From an uncultured Eggerthellaceae bacterium (GTDB lineage: Bacteria; Actinomycetota; Coriobacteriia; Coriobacteriales; Eggerthellaceae), in the NCBI GenBank assembly GCA_949450265.1, contig CASTMW010000006.1:1-30165 (forward strand): DNA of 30,165 bases. The letters run 5' to 3'. Positions 7,788 to 16,116 of the stretch are shown here, piece by piece. The notes below the pieces were generated by a model. It saw only the letters and a list, made by a program, of their open reading frames with translations, made no database searches and was not told where the DNA came from. Each line of letters begins with the position of its first letter. Positions within the stretch are counted from its first letter, which is position 1. The position numbers and the translations under genes were made by a program.

Positions 7788-8207
7788 ATGAGGATCATGG
7801 CGCTCGACATAGGCGAGAAGCGCGTGGGCGTGGCGGTCAGCGACCCTGCCCAGCGCGTCGCGTCTCCCATCTGCGTGCTGCCGTTCGCGGAGGTCGCTTC
7901 GGGCGCGAAGAGCTGGCGGCGCGTGCTGGAAGACTGGGAACCCGACCTGCTGCTCTGCGGCCTGCCCCTTACGCTGGCAGGCGAAGAGGGTCCGCAAGCC
8001 CAGCGCATCCGCCAGGCTGCCCACACCATCGCCGACGCCGCCGATCTGCCCCTTGATTTCACCGATGAGCGCCTCAGTTCCACTGAGGCTAAGCGCAGCT
8101 TGCGAGATTCAGGCTATGACGAAGCGCGGATGCGCGGTAAAATCGACATGGTGGCCGCCAGCCTGTTCTTGCAGGCGTGGCTGGACGCCCGCAACGCACA
8201 ACCGTAA
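7788..8207 (+). CDS. ruvX: RuvX/YqgF-family Holliday junction resolvase-like nuclease
   Basis: The 139-residue product has the RNase H-like fold family pattern: MALDIGEKRVGVAVSDP at the N-terminus with the first catalytic Asp, LLCGLPLTLAGEEGPQA in the middle, and DERLSSTEAKRSL followed by KIDMVAASLFLQAWLD with the late acidic residues. The family is implicated in pre-16S rRNA 5'-end maturation and is often annotated as a putative Holliday junction resolvase. Length is normal. The ATG at 7788 was chosen by homology; an upstream in-frame start at 7647 would add 47 residues unlike the family. It begins the ruvX-mltG-aro gene string, with mltG 21 bases downstream. Confidence 0.92.
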   Translation: MRIMALDIGEKRVGVAVSDPAQRVASPICVLPFAEVASGAKSWRRVLEDWEPDLLLCGLPLTLAGEEGPQAQRIRQAAHTIADAADLPLDFTDERLSSTEAKRSLRDSGYDEARMRGKIDMVAASLFLQAWLDARNAQP

Positions 8208-8228
8208 CGCAACACGAAAGGTGGCACC

Positions 8229-9323
8229 GTGGCACTCCGTCAGCGGCAGGTCCCCATCTCATCGAAGAACAGCTTCTCGGCGCAGCGCGCACATGCTCGC
8301 GCCAGTCAAGAGTTCAGAACGTACGACACCAGCGCCATCAAGCCCAAGCGGTCGAAGGCACCCTTCATCATCGCAGCCATCGTCGTCATCGTCGCGGTGG
8401 TGGCCATTATCTTCGCCGTTGTCAGCTGCCAGGCCAACCCGGAAGGCTCGCTGCCCGCCGACAAGGAAGCCATCGTGGTGGTCGAACAGGGCGAAACGGC
8501 CTCGCAGGTGGCCGATTCCCTGGTGGAGGCGGGACTGATCGGCAATGCTGACGTCTTCGTCAATCTGGTGAAGGAGAAGAACGCGGCTTCGGCCATCATC
8601 CCGGGCAGCTACTTGTTCAACGGGAAGACGCCCGTCGCTGATATCCTGGATGCGCTGATGGCTGGCCCGGCTTCCACGGCCGACACGCTGACCGTGCCCG
8701 AAGGGTACACGCGCGCCGCCATCGCCGAAGAGGTGCAGAACGGCACCGATGGCCGCATCTCCATGTTCGATTTCATGAACGCCACCGAGAACGCCGCCAT
8801 CTATGCGGCGGAGTTCCCCTTCCTTGAGGAAGCGGGCACCAACAATCTGGAAGGTTTCCTGTTCCCGAAGACCTACACCATCACCGCCACTGATAATGCT
8901 CAGAACGTCGTGAAGATGATGCTCTCCCAGTACCAGACGGAAACGGCTGGCCTGGACTGGGCCTATCCGGAAGGCGCGAAGCTGAACAAGTACCAGACGA
9001 AGGAATCCAATCCGGACAATATGGCCACGGTGGCCTCGGTGTTCTATAACCGCCTGGCATCCGATCGCCCTTATCTGGAATCCGACGCCACTACGGCTTA
9101 CGAAGTGGGTCACGATCCTTCCGGTGAAGAGGTGCACGCGAACACCCCGTATAGCACCTACACCAATGCCGGTCTGCCGCCCACGCCGATCTGCAACCCG
9201 TCATTGCAGGCGCTGGCGGCGGTGTGCAGTCCCGAACAGACCGATTACATGTACTTCTATTCGGGCGGTGGCGAATACACGTTCAGCGTGACCTATGAGG
9301 ACCACCAGAGCACCTACAGCTGA
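8229..9323 (+). CDS. mltG: Endolytic murein transglycosylase MltG (YceG-like)
   Basis: This 364-residue membrane-anchored lytic transglycosylase is predicted to cleave nascent peptidoglycan and end glycan strands. It has a basic cytoplasmic N-terminus, one membrane segment (about residues 46-66), a LysM-like module (VVEQGETASQVADSLVEAG), then the YceG catalytic domain with LEGFLFPKTY, VASVFYNRL, LESDATTAY, YSTYTNAGLPPTPICNP and TDYMYFYS. The usually conserved ASIVEKE stretch just before VASVFYNRL is replaced by NKYQTKE, so the expected catalytic Glu region is altered. The GTG start follows GAAAGGTGG. Position between ruvX and aroE is typical of actinobacteria. Confidence 0.9.
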   Translation: MALRQRQVPISSKNSFSAQRAHARASQEFRTYDTSAIKPKRSKAPFIIAAIVVIVAVVAIIFAVVSCQANPEGSLPADKEAIVVVEQGETASQVADSLVEAGLIGNADVFVNLVKEKNAASAIIPGSYLFNGKTPVADILDALMAGPASTADTLTVPEGYTRAAIAEEVQNGTDGRISMFDFMNATENAAIYAAEFPFLEEAGTNNLEGFLFPKTYTITATDNAQNVVKMMLSQYQTETAGLDWAYPEGAKLNKYQTKESNPDNMATVASVFYNRLASDRPYLESDATTAYEVGHDPSGEEVHANTPYSTYTNAGLPPTPICNPSLQALAAVCSPEQTDYMYFYSGGGEYTFSVTYEDHQSTYS

Positions 9324-9343
9324 TCTTGGGACGCACACAGATC

Positions 9344-10294
9344 ATGACCGAACATCTCTACATATTGGGGCATCCTGTTGCGCACTCGAAATCGCCCGCC
9401 ATGTACAACGCGGTGTATGGCGCTATGGGCCTTGACTGGGACTACGGCTTCGCGGACATCGACGATGCGGCAGCGGCCGAGCGCTTTGTGCGCGAGGATG
9501 CGTTCCTGTCGGTGAACGTGACCACGCCGTGGAAGCCCCTCGCCTTCAAGATGGCGAACGTGCCTGCCGCCAGCGCGCGGCTTGCCGGTGGCGCCAACGT
9601 GCTCGTGCGCGCGGCCGACCAGCTGTTGGCGTACAACGTGGATGGCCAGGGTTGCGTGGACTACCTGATGCGCGAAGGGGCGCGCATCGCGGATGCGAAG
9701 GTGACCATCTGCGGCACGGGTCCCACGGCGGTGTCCATCATGAACGAATGTGTGCAAGCGGGCGCGCAGCGCGTGTTGATGCTGGGGCGCAACAAGGATC
9801 GCGCGCAGGCAACGGTGGATGGGTACCTGGAAACGTATCGCGAACTGCTCTCCACGGCCGTCATGTTGCCAGGCGCTGCGCCTGGGCGCCTTGATTTCAG
9901 CGAGGCATACCAGCGCGCACAGCTGATGTTCGGCAGCTACGACACGTCGAAGCAGGCGCTGGCCGCATCGGATACCATCATCGACGCAACGCCGCTGGGT
10001 ATGAAGCCGGACGATCCGGCCCCGTTCGACACTTCGTTGATCCATGAAGGTCAGGTGGTGTTCGACACGGTGTACGGCCATGGGCTGACAAGCCTTCTGC
10101 GCGCGGCGCGCGATGCGGGCGCTCGTGCGCTCGACGGGCGCGGCATGCTGGTGGCCCAAGCGGTGGCCACGGCTGGCATCGTGTGCGATGTGGCTGGCAT
10201 CGACATGCCGTATGACCCCGACCGCCTCTTCGACATGATGGCTCAGGCGGCAGGATTCCAGTTCGACCAGAAGGAGCGGGCATGCACTATGTAA
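9344..10294 (+). CDS. aroE: Shikimate dehydrogenase (AroE-like)
   Basis: It is predicted to reduce 3-dehydroshikimate to shikimate with NAD(P)H in the cytoplasm. The N-terminal substrate domain shows HPVAHSKSPAMYN, the Lys-bearing VNVTTPWKP, and NVDGQG (usually NTDGxG). The C-terminal end has the GMLVAQAVATAGI helix with the conserved Gln. The dinucleotide motif is CGTGPTAVS rather than the usual GAGGAAR, and the 316-residue length exceeds the family's roughly 270-290 because of extra sequence after that motif. The ATG at 9344 is preferred; a TTG at 9326 would overlap closely with mltG's end and has no better ribosome-binding site. It overlaps aroC by 13 bases. Confidence 0.87.
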   Translation: MTEHLYILGHPVAHSKSPAMYNAVYGAMGLDWDYGFADIDDAAAAERFVREDAFLSVNVTTPWKPLAFKMANVPAASARLAGGANVLVRAADQLLAYNVDGQGCVDYLMREGARIADAKVTICGTGPTAVSIMNECVQAGAQRVLMLGRNKDRAQATVDGYLETYRELLSTAVMLPGAAPGRLDFSEAYQRAQLMFGSYDTSKQALAASDTIIDATPLGMKPDDPAPFDTSLIHEGQVVFDTVYGHGLTSLLRAARDAGARALDGRGMLVAQAVATAGIVCDVAGIDMPYDPDRLFDMMAQAAGFQFDQKERACTM

Positions 10295-11451
10295 CGGCAG
10301 GCGAGAGCCATGGCCCCGAATTGACGGCTATTGTCAGCGAGGTGCCAGCGGGCATTCCCATCGACCTGACGAACATCAATACCGACCTGCGGCGGCGCCA
10401 AAGCGGCTACGGCCGGGGCGATCGCCAGAAGATAGAGCGCGACCAGGCTGTGGTCACCTCGGGCGTGCGCTTCGGTCGCACGACGGGCGCGCCGGTCAGC
10501 ATCACGGTGCAGAACCGCGACTGGGAGAATTGGCACGAGCGCATGGCGCACTTCGGGCAGCCGCCGAGTGATCTGCATCGCGAGGTGACGCCGCGTCCCG
10601 GCCATGCCGATCTGGTGGGGGTCCTGCGCACGAACCAGGACGACTGCCGCAATATCTTGGAGCGTTCGAGCGCCCGCGAGACAGCGGTGCGCGTGGCCGC
10701 TGCGGGCATCGCCAAAGAGTTCTTAGCCGAACTGGGCGTGGAAGTGTACAGCTATGTCACGTCGGTGGGCGATGTGGCGCTGCCAGCCGATTTTGCGATC
10801 GAAGGCGACCTGTCCGAAGTGCAGATGAACATCGAGATGTCCGCGCTGCGCTGCCCTGACGCTGCCACCACCGAGCGCATGAAGGAGGCCATCGACGCGG
10901 CGCGCGATGCGGGTGAGAGCCTGGGCGGCACCTTCTGCGTGGTAGCGCACGGCGTGGTGGCAGGGCTTGGCAGCCATACGTCCGGCCCCGAACGCCTGAC
11001 CGCTCAACTGGGAGCGGCGCTGTTCAGCATTCCGGCCATCAAAGGGGTGGAGTTCGGCCTGGGCTTCCGCGCGGCTGCGCTGCCGGGAAGCCAGGTGCAT
11101 GACGGCATCGTGCTCGACGGCAGCACCTTCACCCGCACCAGCAACAACGCAGGTGGCTTGGAGGGCGGTATGACCACGGGCATGCCGGTGGTGCTCAGCG
11201 CTGCCATGAAGCCCATCCCCACGCTGATGAATCCGCTGCGAACCGTCAATCTGGATACACTGGAGGTTGAAGAGGCCTCGCGCGAGCGCAGCGATGTGTG
11301 CGCGGTACCCTCGGCTGCGGTGGTGGCGGAAGGCGAGGTGGCCTTCGTGCTGGCGAACGCATACCAGCGCGCTTTCGGCAGCACCTCGTTGGCTGACATC
11401 AAAGCGAACATCGCTAGCTTCGAGCATCGGCTCGACACGATGGGCCGCTGA
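10282..11451 (+). CDS. aroC: Chorismate synthase
   Basis: This cytoplasmic enzyme converts 5-enolpyruvylshikimate-3-phosphate to chorismate using reduced FMN, the last step of the shikimate pathway. The 389-residue product shows the signature GESHGPELTAIVSEVPAG at the N-terminus, RRRQSGYGRGDRQKIERD, RPGHADLVG, SSARETAVRVAAAGIAK, and the C-terminal NNAGGLEGGMTTGMPVV, all with expected residues. Its ATG lies inside the 3' end of aroE with AAGGAG just upstream, implying translational coupling. aroK begins on the base after its stop codon. Confidence 0.97.
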   Translation: MHYVTAGESHGPELTAIVSEVPAGIPIDLTNINTDLRRRQSGYGRGDRQKIERDQAVVTSGVRFGRTTGAPVSITVQNRDWENWHERMAHFGQPPSDLHREVTPRPGHADLVGVLRTNQDDCRNILERSSARETAVRVAAAGIAKEFLAELGVEVYSYVTSVGDVALPADFAIEGDLSEVQMNIEMSALRCPDAATTERMKEAIDAARDAGESLGGTFCVVAHGVVAGLGSHTSGPERLTAQLGAALFSIPAIKGVEFGLGFRAAALPGSQVHDGIVLDGSTFTRTSNNAGGLEGGMTTGMPVVLSAAMKPIPTLMNPLRTVNLDTLEVEEASRERSDVCAVPSAAVVAEGEVAFVLANAYQRAFGSTSLADIKANIASFEHRLDTMGR

Positions 11452-12033
11452 GTGGCGCCTCGCAAGAAACAATCGCCGCGCGCCCCGCAGCGCTTGAACC
11501 GCACGGTGTACCTGATCGGCTTCATGGGGGCGGGGAAGTCCACGGTGGCGCGCCGCCTTTCACGCTTGTGCGGTCTTGCCAGCATCGACATAGACTCCTA
11601 TATCGAGCGGTTGGCGGGCATGCCCATCGCGCAGATCTTCGCAGAGGACGGCGAAGAGGCCTTTCGGCGCATCGAGACCCAAGCCCTGCGCGATATCGCT
11701 GCCATGGAGCCCATGGTGGTGTCGTGCGGCGGCGGCGTGGTCACGCGCCCCGAGAACTTGGCCATCATGGCTGAAGGCGGCACGGTGGTGCATCTGCGGG
11801 TAACGGCCGATCAGGCAGCAGCGCGCATCTCTGACACCTCGTCGCGCCCGCTGTTCCAGGACTTGGCGGCGGCTCGTGCGCGCTTAGAAGAGCGGCTGCC
11901 TGACTACGAGGCGGCGGCGGATATGACCATAGAGACAGGCGAGCGTTCGGTGGGGGCCATCGCGCACGATGTGCGTCGGGCCCTTCAACGGTCCGGCGTC
12001 ATGGAAGATGCCGGCTCGGGCGATCCGGCTTGA
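11452..12033 (+). CDS. aroK: Shikimate kinase
   Basis: It phosphorylates shikimate at the 3-OH with ATP. The 193-residue protein has the Walker A GFMGAGKST at residues 23-31, the shikimate-binding DIDSYIE segment, FRRIETQAL, the CGGGVV glycine-rich substrate loop, and SSRPLF with a lid Arg and a later RLPDYEAAA. A basic 17-residue extension precedes the core. The GTG start directly abuts the aroC stop, so expression depends on coupling or the common transcript; no separate ribosome-binding site is strong. aroB starts 15 bases later. Confidence 0.94.
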   Translation: MAPRKKQSPRAPQRLNRTVYLIGFMGAGKSTVARRLSRLCGLASIDIDSYIERLAGMPIAQIFAEDGEEAFRRIETQALRDIAAMEPMVVSCGGGVVTRPENLAIMAEGGTVVHLRVTADQAAARISDTSSRPLFQDLAAARARLEERLPDYEAAADMTIETGERSVGAIAHDVRRALQRSGVMEDAGSGDPA

Positions 12034-12048
12034 GAGGAAGGTGATCGC

Positions 12049-13170
12049 GTGGCGGCAACGCGCGTGGAAGTGAACATACCGGAGGAAGCGCCCTACGATG
12101 TACGCATCGGTGAAGGTGTGTTGGATGGCATCGGCGAATGGTGCCAGCGCACGCCTGCCGTGGCCGCTTCGCCCCAAGTGCTCGTCATCAGCGACGCCAA
12201 TGTGGAACCGCTCTATCTGGCACGGACGAAGGCATCGTTGGAACGTGCGGGCTTCAAGGCGCCCGACATCGTGGTCCCGGCGGGCGAATCCTCAAAGAGC
12301 ACGGCGGTGGCAGCCGAGCTGTGGGAAGCCATGGCAGCCTTGGGCCTGACGCGCGATTGCGCGGTGCTGGCGCTCGGCGGCGGCGTGGTAGGGGACCTGG
12401 CGGGCTTCGTTGCCTCTACGTTCATGCGCGGCATCACCGTGGTGCAGGCGCCCACCACCTTGCTGGCCATGGTGGATTCGTCGGTAGGGGGCAAGACCGG
12501 CATCAATCTGGCTGCGGGCAAGAACCTGGTGGGCACGTTTTGCCAGCCAGCGTACGTATGTGCCAGCACCGATTGCTTGACCACGTTGCCCGAGCGCGAA
12601 TGGCGATGCGGCTGCGCTGAGGTGGCGAAGAGTGCCGTGGTGGATTCGGACGAGTTCTTCTTCTGGCTTCTGGAGAATGCGGCGGCCATGGCTGCGAGGG
12701 ATGCGTCGGTGGCGGCGCAAGCCATCGCGCGATGCGTGGTGTTCAAAGCTGATGTGGTGGCGCAGGACAAGACGGAGAGTCGCGGCGTGCGCGAATGCCT
12801 GAACTACGGGCATACCCTTGCGCATGCCATCGAGAAGCTCTCGGGCTACGGCACGTTCTCGCATGGGGCGGCGGTGGCTGAGGGTATGCGCTTCGCGGCG
12901 GCCATGGCGCACGAGCTGGTGGGTGCCAGCCTTGATTTCGTGGATGCGCAGGCCGACTTGCTGGATGCGCTCGGGTTGCCTCGCCTGCCGTGGACGGCCG
13001 ACCCGGAAGCGGTGCTGGACGCTATGAAGCACGACAAGAAGGCGCGCGGCGGTCAGGTACGCTTCGTGCTGCTGCGCGATGTGGGCGCCTGGGAGGTTTG
13101 CGATGTGGACGATGCGACCATACTGGCGCAGCTGGCTGCCTGGAACGCCACGGCGCCGAAGGAGGCTTGA
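12049..13170 (+). CDS. aroB: 3-dehydroquinate synthase
   Basis: This NAD+- and metal-dependent cytoplasmic enzyme converts DAHP to 3-dehydroquinate. Conserved blocks in the 373-residue product are PAGESSKS, LALGGGVVGDLAGFVAS with the NAD-binding glycines, QAPTTLLAMVDSSVGGKTGI, NLVGTFCQP, and the metal-binding CLNYGHTLAHAIE and FSHGAAVAEGM histidines. The GTG start has a strong GAGAGGAAGG upstream. DAHP synthase, which supplies the substrate, is not in the window. The aroQ start abuts its stop. Confidence 0.96.
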   Translation: MAATRVEVNIPEEAPYDVRIGEGVLDGIGEWCQRTPAVAASPQVLVISDANVEPLYLARTKASLERAGFKAPDIVVPAGESSKSTAVAAELWEAMAALGLTRDCAVLALGGGVVGDLAGFVASTFMRGITVVQAPTTLLAMVDSSVGGKTGINLAAGKNLVGTFCQPAYVCASTDCLTTLPEREWRCGCAEVAKSAVVDSDEFFFWLLENAAAMAARDASVAAQAIARCVVFKADVVAQDKTESRGVRECLNYGHTLAHAIEKLSGYGTFSHGAAVAEGMRFAAAMAHELVGASLDFVDAQADLLDALGLPRLPWTADPEAVLDAMKHDKKARGGQVRFVLLRDVGAWEVCDVDDATILAQLAAWNATAPKEA

Positions 13171-13602
13171 ATGAAGCGCATCTTACTGATGAACGGCCCG
13201 AACCTGAACATGTTGGGCATTCGTGAGCCTGGCATCTACGGCACTGACACGCTGGATGTCATCGAACGCGAGTTCTGCGAACATGCCGCCGCTCGCGGAG
13301 CTACGGCCGAATGCTTCCAGAGCAACCACGAAGGCGCGCTGATCGACCGTCTGCATGCGGCGCATGGGCACTGCGACGGCATCGTGTACAACCCAGGTGC
13401 CCACACCCACTACAGCTACGCTCTGCGCGATGCGGTGGCTGCCATCGACGTGCCGGTGGTGGAGGTGCACATCTCCGACATCAACAGCCGCGAAGAGTTC
13501 CGTCGCATCTCGGTGATCGCACCCGAATGCGTGGCTCAGATCAGTGGCCGCGGCCGTCAAGGATACCTGGACGCGCTCGATCTGCTATTGGAGGAAGCAT
13601 GA
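13171..13602 (+). CDS. aroQ: Type II 3-dehydroquinate dehydratase
   Basis: It dehydrates 3-dehydroquinate to 3-dehydroshikimate. The 143-residue protein is normal for the dodecameric type II family: NGPNLNMLGIREPGIYG with lid residues Arg18 and Tyr23, QSNHEGALIDRLH, NPGAHTHYSYALRDA, and the catalytic-His segment VEVHISDINSREEFR. AAGGAGG at 13159-13165 precedes the ATG. Its stop codon overlaps the next gene's start by the ATGA arrangement, showing tight coupling. Confidence 0.96.
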   Translation: MKRILLMNGPNLNMLGIREPGIYGTDTLDVIEREFCEHAAARGATAECFQSNHEGALIDRLHAAHGHCDGIVYNPGAHTHYSYALRDAVAAIDVPVVEVHISDINSREEFRRISVIAPECVAQISGRGRQGYLDALDLLLEEA

Positions 13603-14360
13603 GCTACGCACGACCGACCACCTTGAAAGAGCACGTGGTGCACGCTGCGCGCACCGTGGAGCTAGAACTGCGCGCCGTCAAGGACATGGACGAGATAGAG
13701 AAGATGATGGCCGCGCAGGCCATCACCGACGAGGCGTTCGCACGCTTGGTCTCGCAGCTGCATGAGGGCATGACCGAGCGTGAGGCGGCGCATCTGTTGG
13801 ACGATGCGCTCTTCGACCTTGGCGCGGATGAGCTTGCCTTCCCCACCATCGTAGGCACCGGACCCAACGGCGCGAACCCGCATGCTGTGCCTGGGGATCG
13901 TACGTTTGAACACGGCCAATGCGTAGTGATCGACTTCGGCGCCAAGAAGGACGGGTATTGCTCGGACATGACGCGCACGGTGTTCGTGGGCGAACCTACC
14001 GGGCGCATGCTGGATGCGTGGAACACGATGCGCTTGGCCAACGAAGAGGCCGCCTGCGCGGTGCGTCCGGGCATCACGGGTCGTGCGGTGCACATGGTGG
14101 CCGAGCAGGTGCTCGCGGAAGGTGGCTTCGAGAACTGCATGCCGCACGGGCTCGGGCATGGGGTCGGCCTGGACATCCACGAGAATCCCGTGCTGAACCG
14201 ACGCTATGCTCGGCCGTTACGCGTGGGCAACGTCATCACCATAGAGCCCGGCATCTATCTGCCCGGGCAGTTCGGTATGCGCTTGGAGGATATGGGCGTG
14301 GTCACGCAGTCTGGCTTCGTGAAGCTGACCGCCGCCGACCACGAGATGATCGTCATCTAG
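13599..14360 (+). CDS. M24-family Xaa-Pro peptidase-like protein lacking the N-terminal domain
   Basis: The 253-residue product is a pita-bread M24 metallopeptidase. All five metal ligands are visible: Asp in VIDFGAKKDGYCSDMTR (two), His in HGLGHGVGLDIHENP, Glu in TIEPGIYLP, and Glu in RLEDMGVV. Genes in this position next to aroQ usually encode PepQ/YqhT-like dipeptidases of about 350 residues with an N-terminal creatinase-like domain. Here the protein begins at the linker helix (LRAVKDMDEIEKMMAAQ), so that domain is missing. No remnant is possible upstream because aroQ occupies the DNA; the ATG overlaps the aroQ stop. It may be a working aminopeptidase with altered substrate range. Confidence 0.88.
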   Translation: MSYARPTTLKEHVVHAARTVELELRAVKDMDEIEKMMAAQAITDEAFARLVSQLHEGMTEREAAHLLDDALFDLGADELAFPTIVGTGPNGANPHAVPGDRTFEHGQCVVIDFGAKKDGYCSDMTRTVFVGEPTGRMLDAWNTMRLANEEAACAVRPGITGRAVHMVAEQVLAEGGFENCMPHGLGHGVGLDIHENPVLNRRYARPLRVGNVITIEPGIYLPGQFGMRLEDMGVVTQSGFVKLTAADHEMIVI

Positions 14361-14385
14361 GCCCCATGAGATTAGCCTGTGCTTG

Positions 14386-14405
14386 GGCGCTGCTGCTCCA
14401 GCGCC
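14386..14405. terminator. Weak hairpin between convergent genes
   Basis: GGCGCTG (14386-14392) and CAGCGCC (14399-14405) form a 7-bp GC-rich stem with a 6-base loop in the 102-base gap between the M24 peptidase gene and the convergent map gene. It has no T-run on either side, so it is only a tentative transcription-end structure. Confidence 0.3.
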
Positions 14406-14462
14406 ATTGCCTCGTTCCGGTGGCCGCTTCGATGCTGCTTCGGCCCCATTGCGATCAGCCTC

Positions 14463-15347
14463 TTACCAGCTGATCAGCTCGTAGCCGTTCTCGGTCACTA
14501 CCAGCTGCACTTCCCATTGTGCCGTCAGCTTGCCGTCGGCCGTGCGTACGGTCCATCCGTTCGGGTCGCTCATGTCGATGCGATGCTTGCCCATGTTTAT
14601 CATGGGTTCGATGGTGAACATCAGCCCAGGCACCAGGATAGGGCCAGTGCCTGCACGCGTGACGAAGCTGACGAACGGCTCTTCGTGGAACTCCAGCCCG
14701 ATGCCGTGGCCGCCGAATTCGCGTACCACCGAATATCCGTGCGCCTTCGCGAACGAGTTGATGGCCGCGCCGATGTCGCCCAGATGCCCCCAGGGCTTCA
14801 CCGCAGCCAGCCCCACTTCCACGGCCTCCTTCGTCACCTCGACCAGCTTCGCCGCCTCGGGCGCCACCTGGCCGATCATGAACATGCGCGACGAATCGCT
14901 GAAGTAGCCATCCTTGATGGTGGAGCAGTCCACGTTCACGATGTCGCCCTCTTCCAGCACCTGGTCCGGGTCGGGGATGCCGTGGCAGACCACTTCGTTG
15001 ACGCTGGTACACACGCTCTTCGGGAAGCCTTCGTAGTCGAGCGGTGCGGGAATGGCGCCATGCTCGAAGGTGTAATCGTGCACCCAGCGATCGATCTGCT
15101 CGGTGGTCACGCCCGGTCCGATGCGTTCGGCCACATAGTCCAGTACGCCGATGTTCACCTCGGCAGAGCGTTTCACGCCAGCGATGTCCTCGGGGGTCTT
15201 CAGCAGGCTGCGCGGGGGCACCTCTTCGCCTGCATTGGCCAGCGCTTCCAGCCGCTCGTCGAAGTCGGCGTGGCACTTCTTGTACTTGCGCCCGCTGCCG
15301 CACCAGCATTCATCGTTGCGTCCAAGATGGGGACCGCCGTCGTACAT
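14463..15347 (-). CDS. map: Type I methionine aminopeptidase with N-terminal SEC-C zinc motif
   Basis: It removes the initiator Met from nascent proteins. The 294-residue chain starts with a SEC-C zinc-binding motif, NDECWCGSGRKYKKCH (C14, C16, C25, H26), followed by a linker and the M24A catalytic domain. Metal ligands appear in VNVDCSTIKDGYFSDSSR, the GGHGIGLEFHEEP His, FTIEPMINMG and WEVQLVVTE. SEC-C-bearing Map forms occur in several bacterial groups, where the motif may aid ribosome association (inference). AGGAGA precedes the ATG. It stands alone on the minus strand between two plus-strand blocks. Confidence 0.95.
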   Translation of the reverse strand: MYDGGPHLGRNDECWCGSGRKYKKCHADFDERLEALANAGEEVPPRSLLKTPEDIAGVKRSAEVNIGVLDYVAERIGPGVTTEQIDRWVHDYTFEHGAIPAPLDYEGFPKSVCTSVNEVVCHGIPDPDQVLEEGDIVNVDCSTIKDGYFSDSSRMFMIGQVAPEAAKLVEVTKEAVEVGLAAVKPWGHLGDIGAAINSFAKAHGYSVVREFGGHGIGLEFHEEPFVSFVTRAGTGPILVPGLMFTIEPMINMGKHRIDMSDPNGWTVRTADGKLTAQWEVQLVVTENGYELISW

Positions 15348-15379
15348 CTGCTTCTCCTGTGTCGCGATGGTTTTCGGTC

Positions 15380-15385
15380 ATTCTA
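15380..15385 (-). promoter_or_regulatory. Candidate -10 element of map
   Basis: On the minus strand TAGAAT (5 of 6 consensus bases) lies 32 bases upstream of the map start. No good -35 is visible at the usual spacing. Confidence 0.35.
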
Positions 15386-15424
15386 CACCACGACGCGTCG
15401 CACGACCGGATACCGAACATCCAT

Positions 15425-15454
15425 TTGCATCATGTACGGGCATTTTGCTATCAT
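15425..15454 (+). promoter_or_regulatory. Candidate promoter of the two-gene membrane protein unit
   Basis: TTGCAT (15425-15430) and TATCAT (15449-15454) are separated by 18 bases; the -10 matches consensus at 5 of 6 positions. They lie in the divergent region upstream of the unknown gene at 15500 and would give a leader of about 40 bases ending in AAGGAG. Confidence 0.45.
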
Positions 15455-15499
15455 GGGAACGTTCTCAAACTGTAGCTAAAACGATTAAGGAGAATGAAG

Positions 15500-16090
15500 A
15501 TGCTGTATCAAGGCGATGCGCATCATTATCGCGCGATGATAAAGCGCAAACAACGCAAACAACGTGCTTTCGGTTCCGCTCTCATCACCTTGTCCATCGC
15601 CCTCATGTTCTATGCCATCCCGTGCTTCGCGGTCAGCGTGTTTGACTACGATGACCAGGTGGCGGGCGGCATCGCATTCTCGTCTTCGGTGAACGATCAC
15701 GACAATTCCACGGTGCCAACGGTCGCGCAGGCCACCGCCGATCCGGCCGAGGGCACGGCTGCCGCCACGGCGGCCTCCACTGCGGCTGCTGTCGTCATGA
15801 GCGAGACCATCGGCCCTGCCATGCTCTCCAACGAAGCTGCGGTCGATTCCGCCATCAAGCGCGCTCAGGCCATGCAGGTCGTCACGTCCGCGCAGAACAC
15901 CATGGTAACGGCGCAGGCGCTCCCCGAAACGGTTCCCGAGCAACCCGACCGCAACGTCATGCCGGCGCTGCTGGCGTTCGTCATGGCCGTCGTTTGCGCT
16001 ATACTGGGCCTACGTATGATCACGCACAGCAGGCGAATGCTGGGAAGGCGCATCACGGCCGAGTATGGCAGCGCCCTTCGCGCTTGCTAG
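15500..16090 (+). CDS. Unrecognised protein with two membrane segments
   Basis: I do not recognise this 196-residue protein. It has a basic N-terminus (KRKQRKQR), a first hydrophobic segment at about residues 24-46, a middle region rich in Ala, Thr, Val and Ser, and a second hydrophobic segment at about 154-173 followed by a basic tail (HSRRMLGRR). This predicts two membrane passes with the middle outside and both ends inside. The ATG at 15500 was preferred over the in-frame ATG at 15494 because AAGGAG (15487-15492) is 7 bases from the former and only 1 from the latter. It precedes the next membrane protein gene by 26 bases and is probably co-transcribed with it. Confidence 0.7.
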   Translation: MLYQGDAHHYRAMIKRKQRKQRAFGSALITLSIALMFYAIPCFAVSVFDYDDQVAGGIAFSSSVNDHDNSTVPTVAQATADPAEGTAAATAASTAAAVVMSETIGPAMLSNEAAVDSAIKRAQAMQVVTSAQNTMVTAQALPETVPEQPDRNVMPALLAFVMAVVCAILGLRMITHSRRMLGRRITAEYGSALRAC

Positions 16091-16116
16091 CTGTGTGCTA
16101 GGGCAGGGGATACCTT

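Noticed and set aside
7342..7791. 149-codon plus-strand frame spanning the regulator end and the ruvX gap
   Set aside because: It mostly overlaps the second MarR domain in another frame and has Arg/Ala-rich shadow composition.
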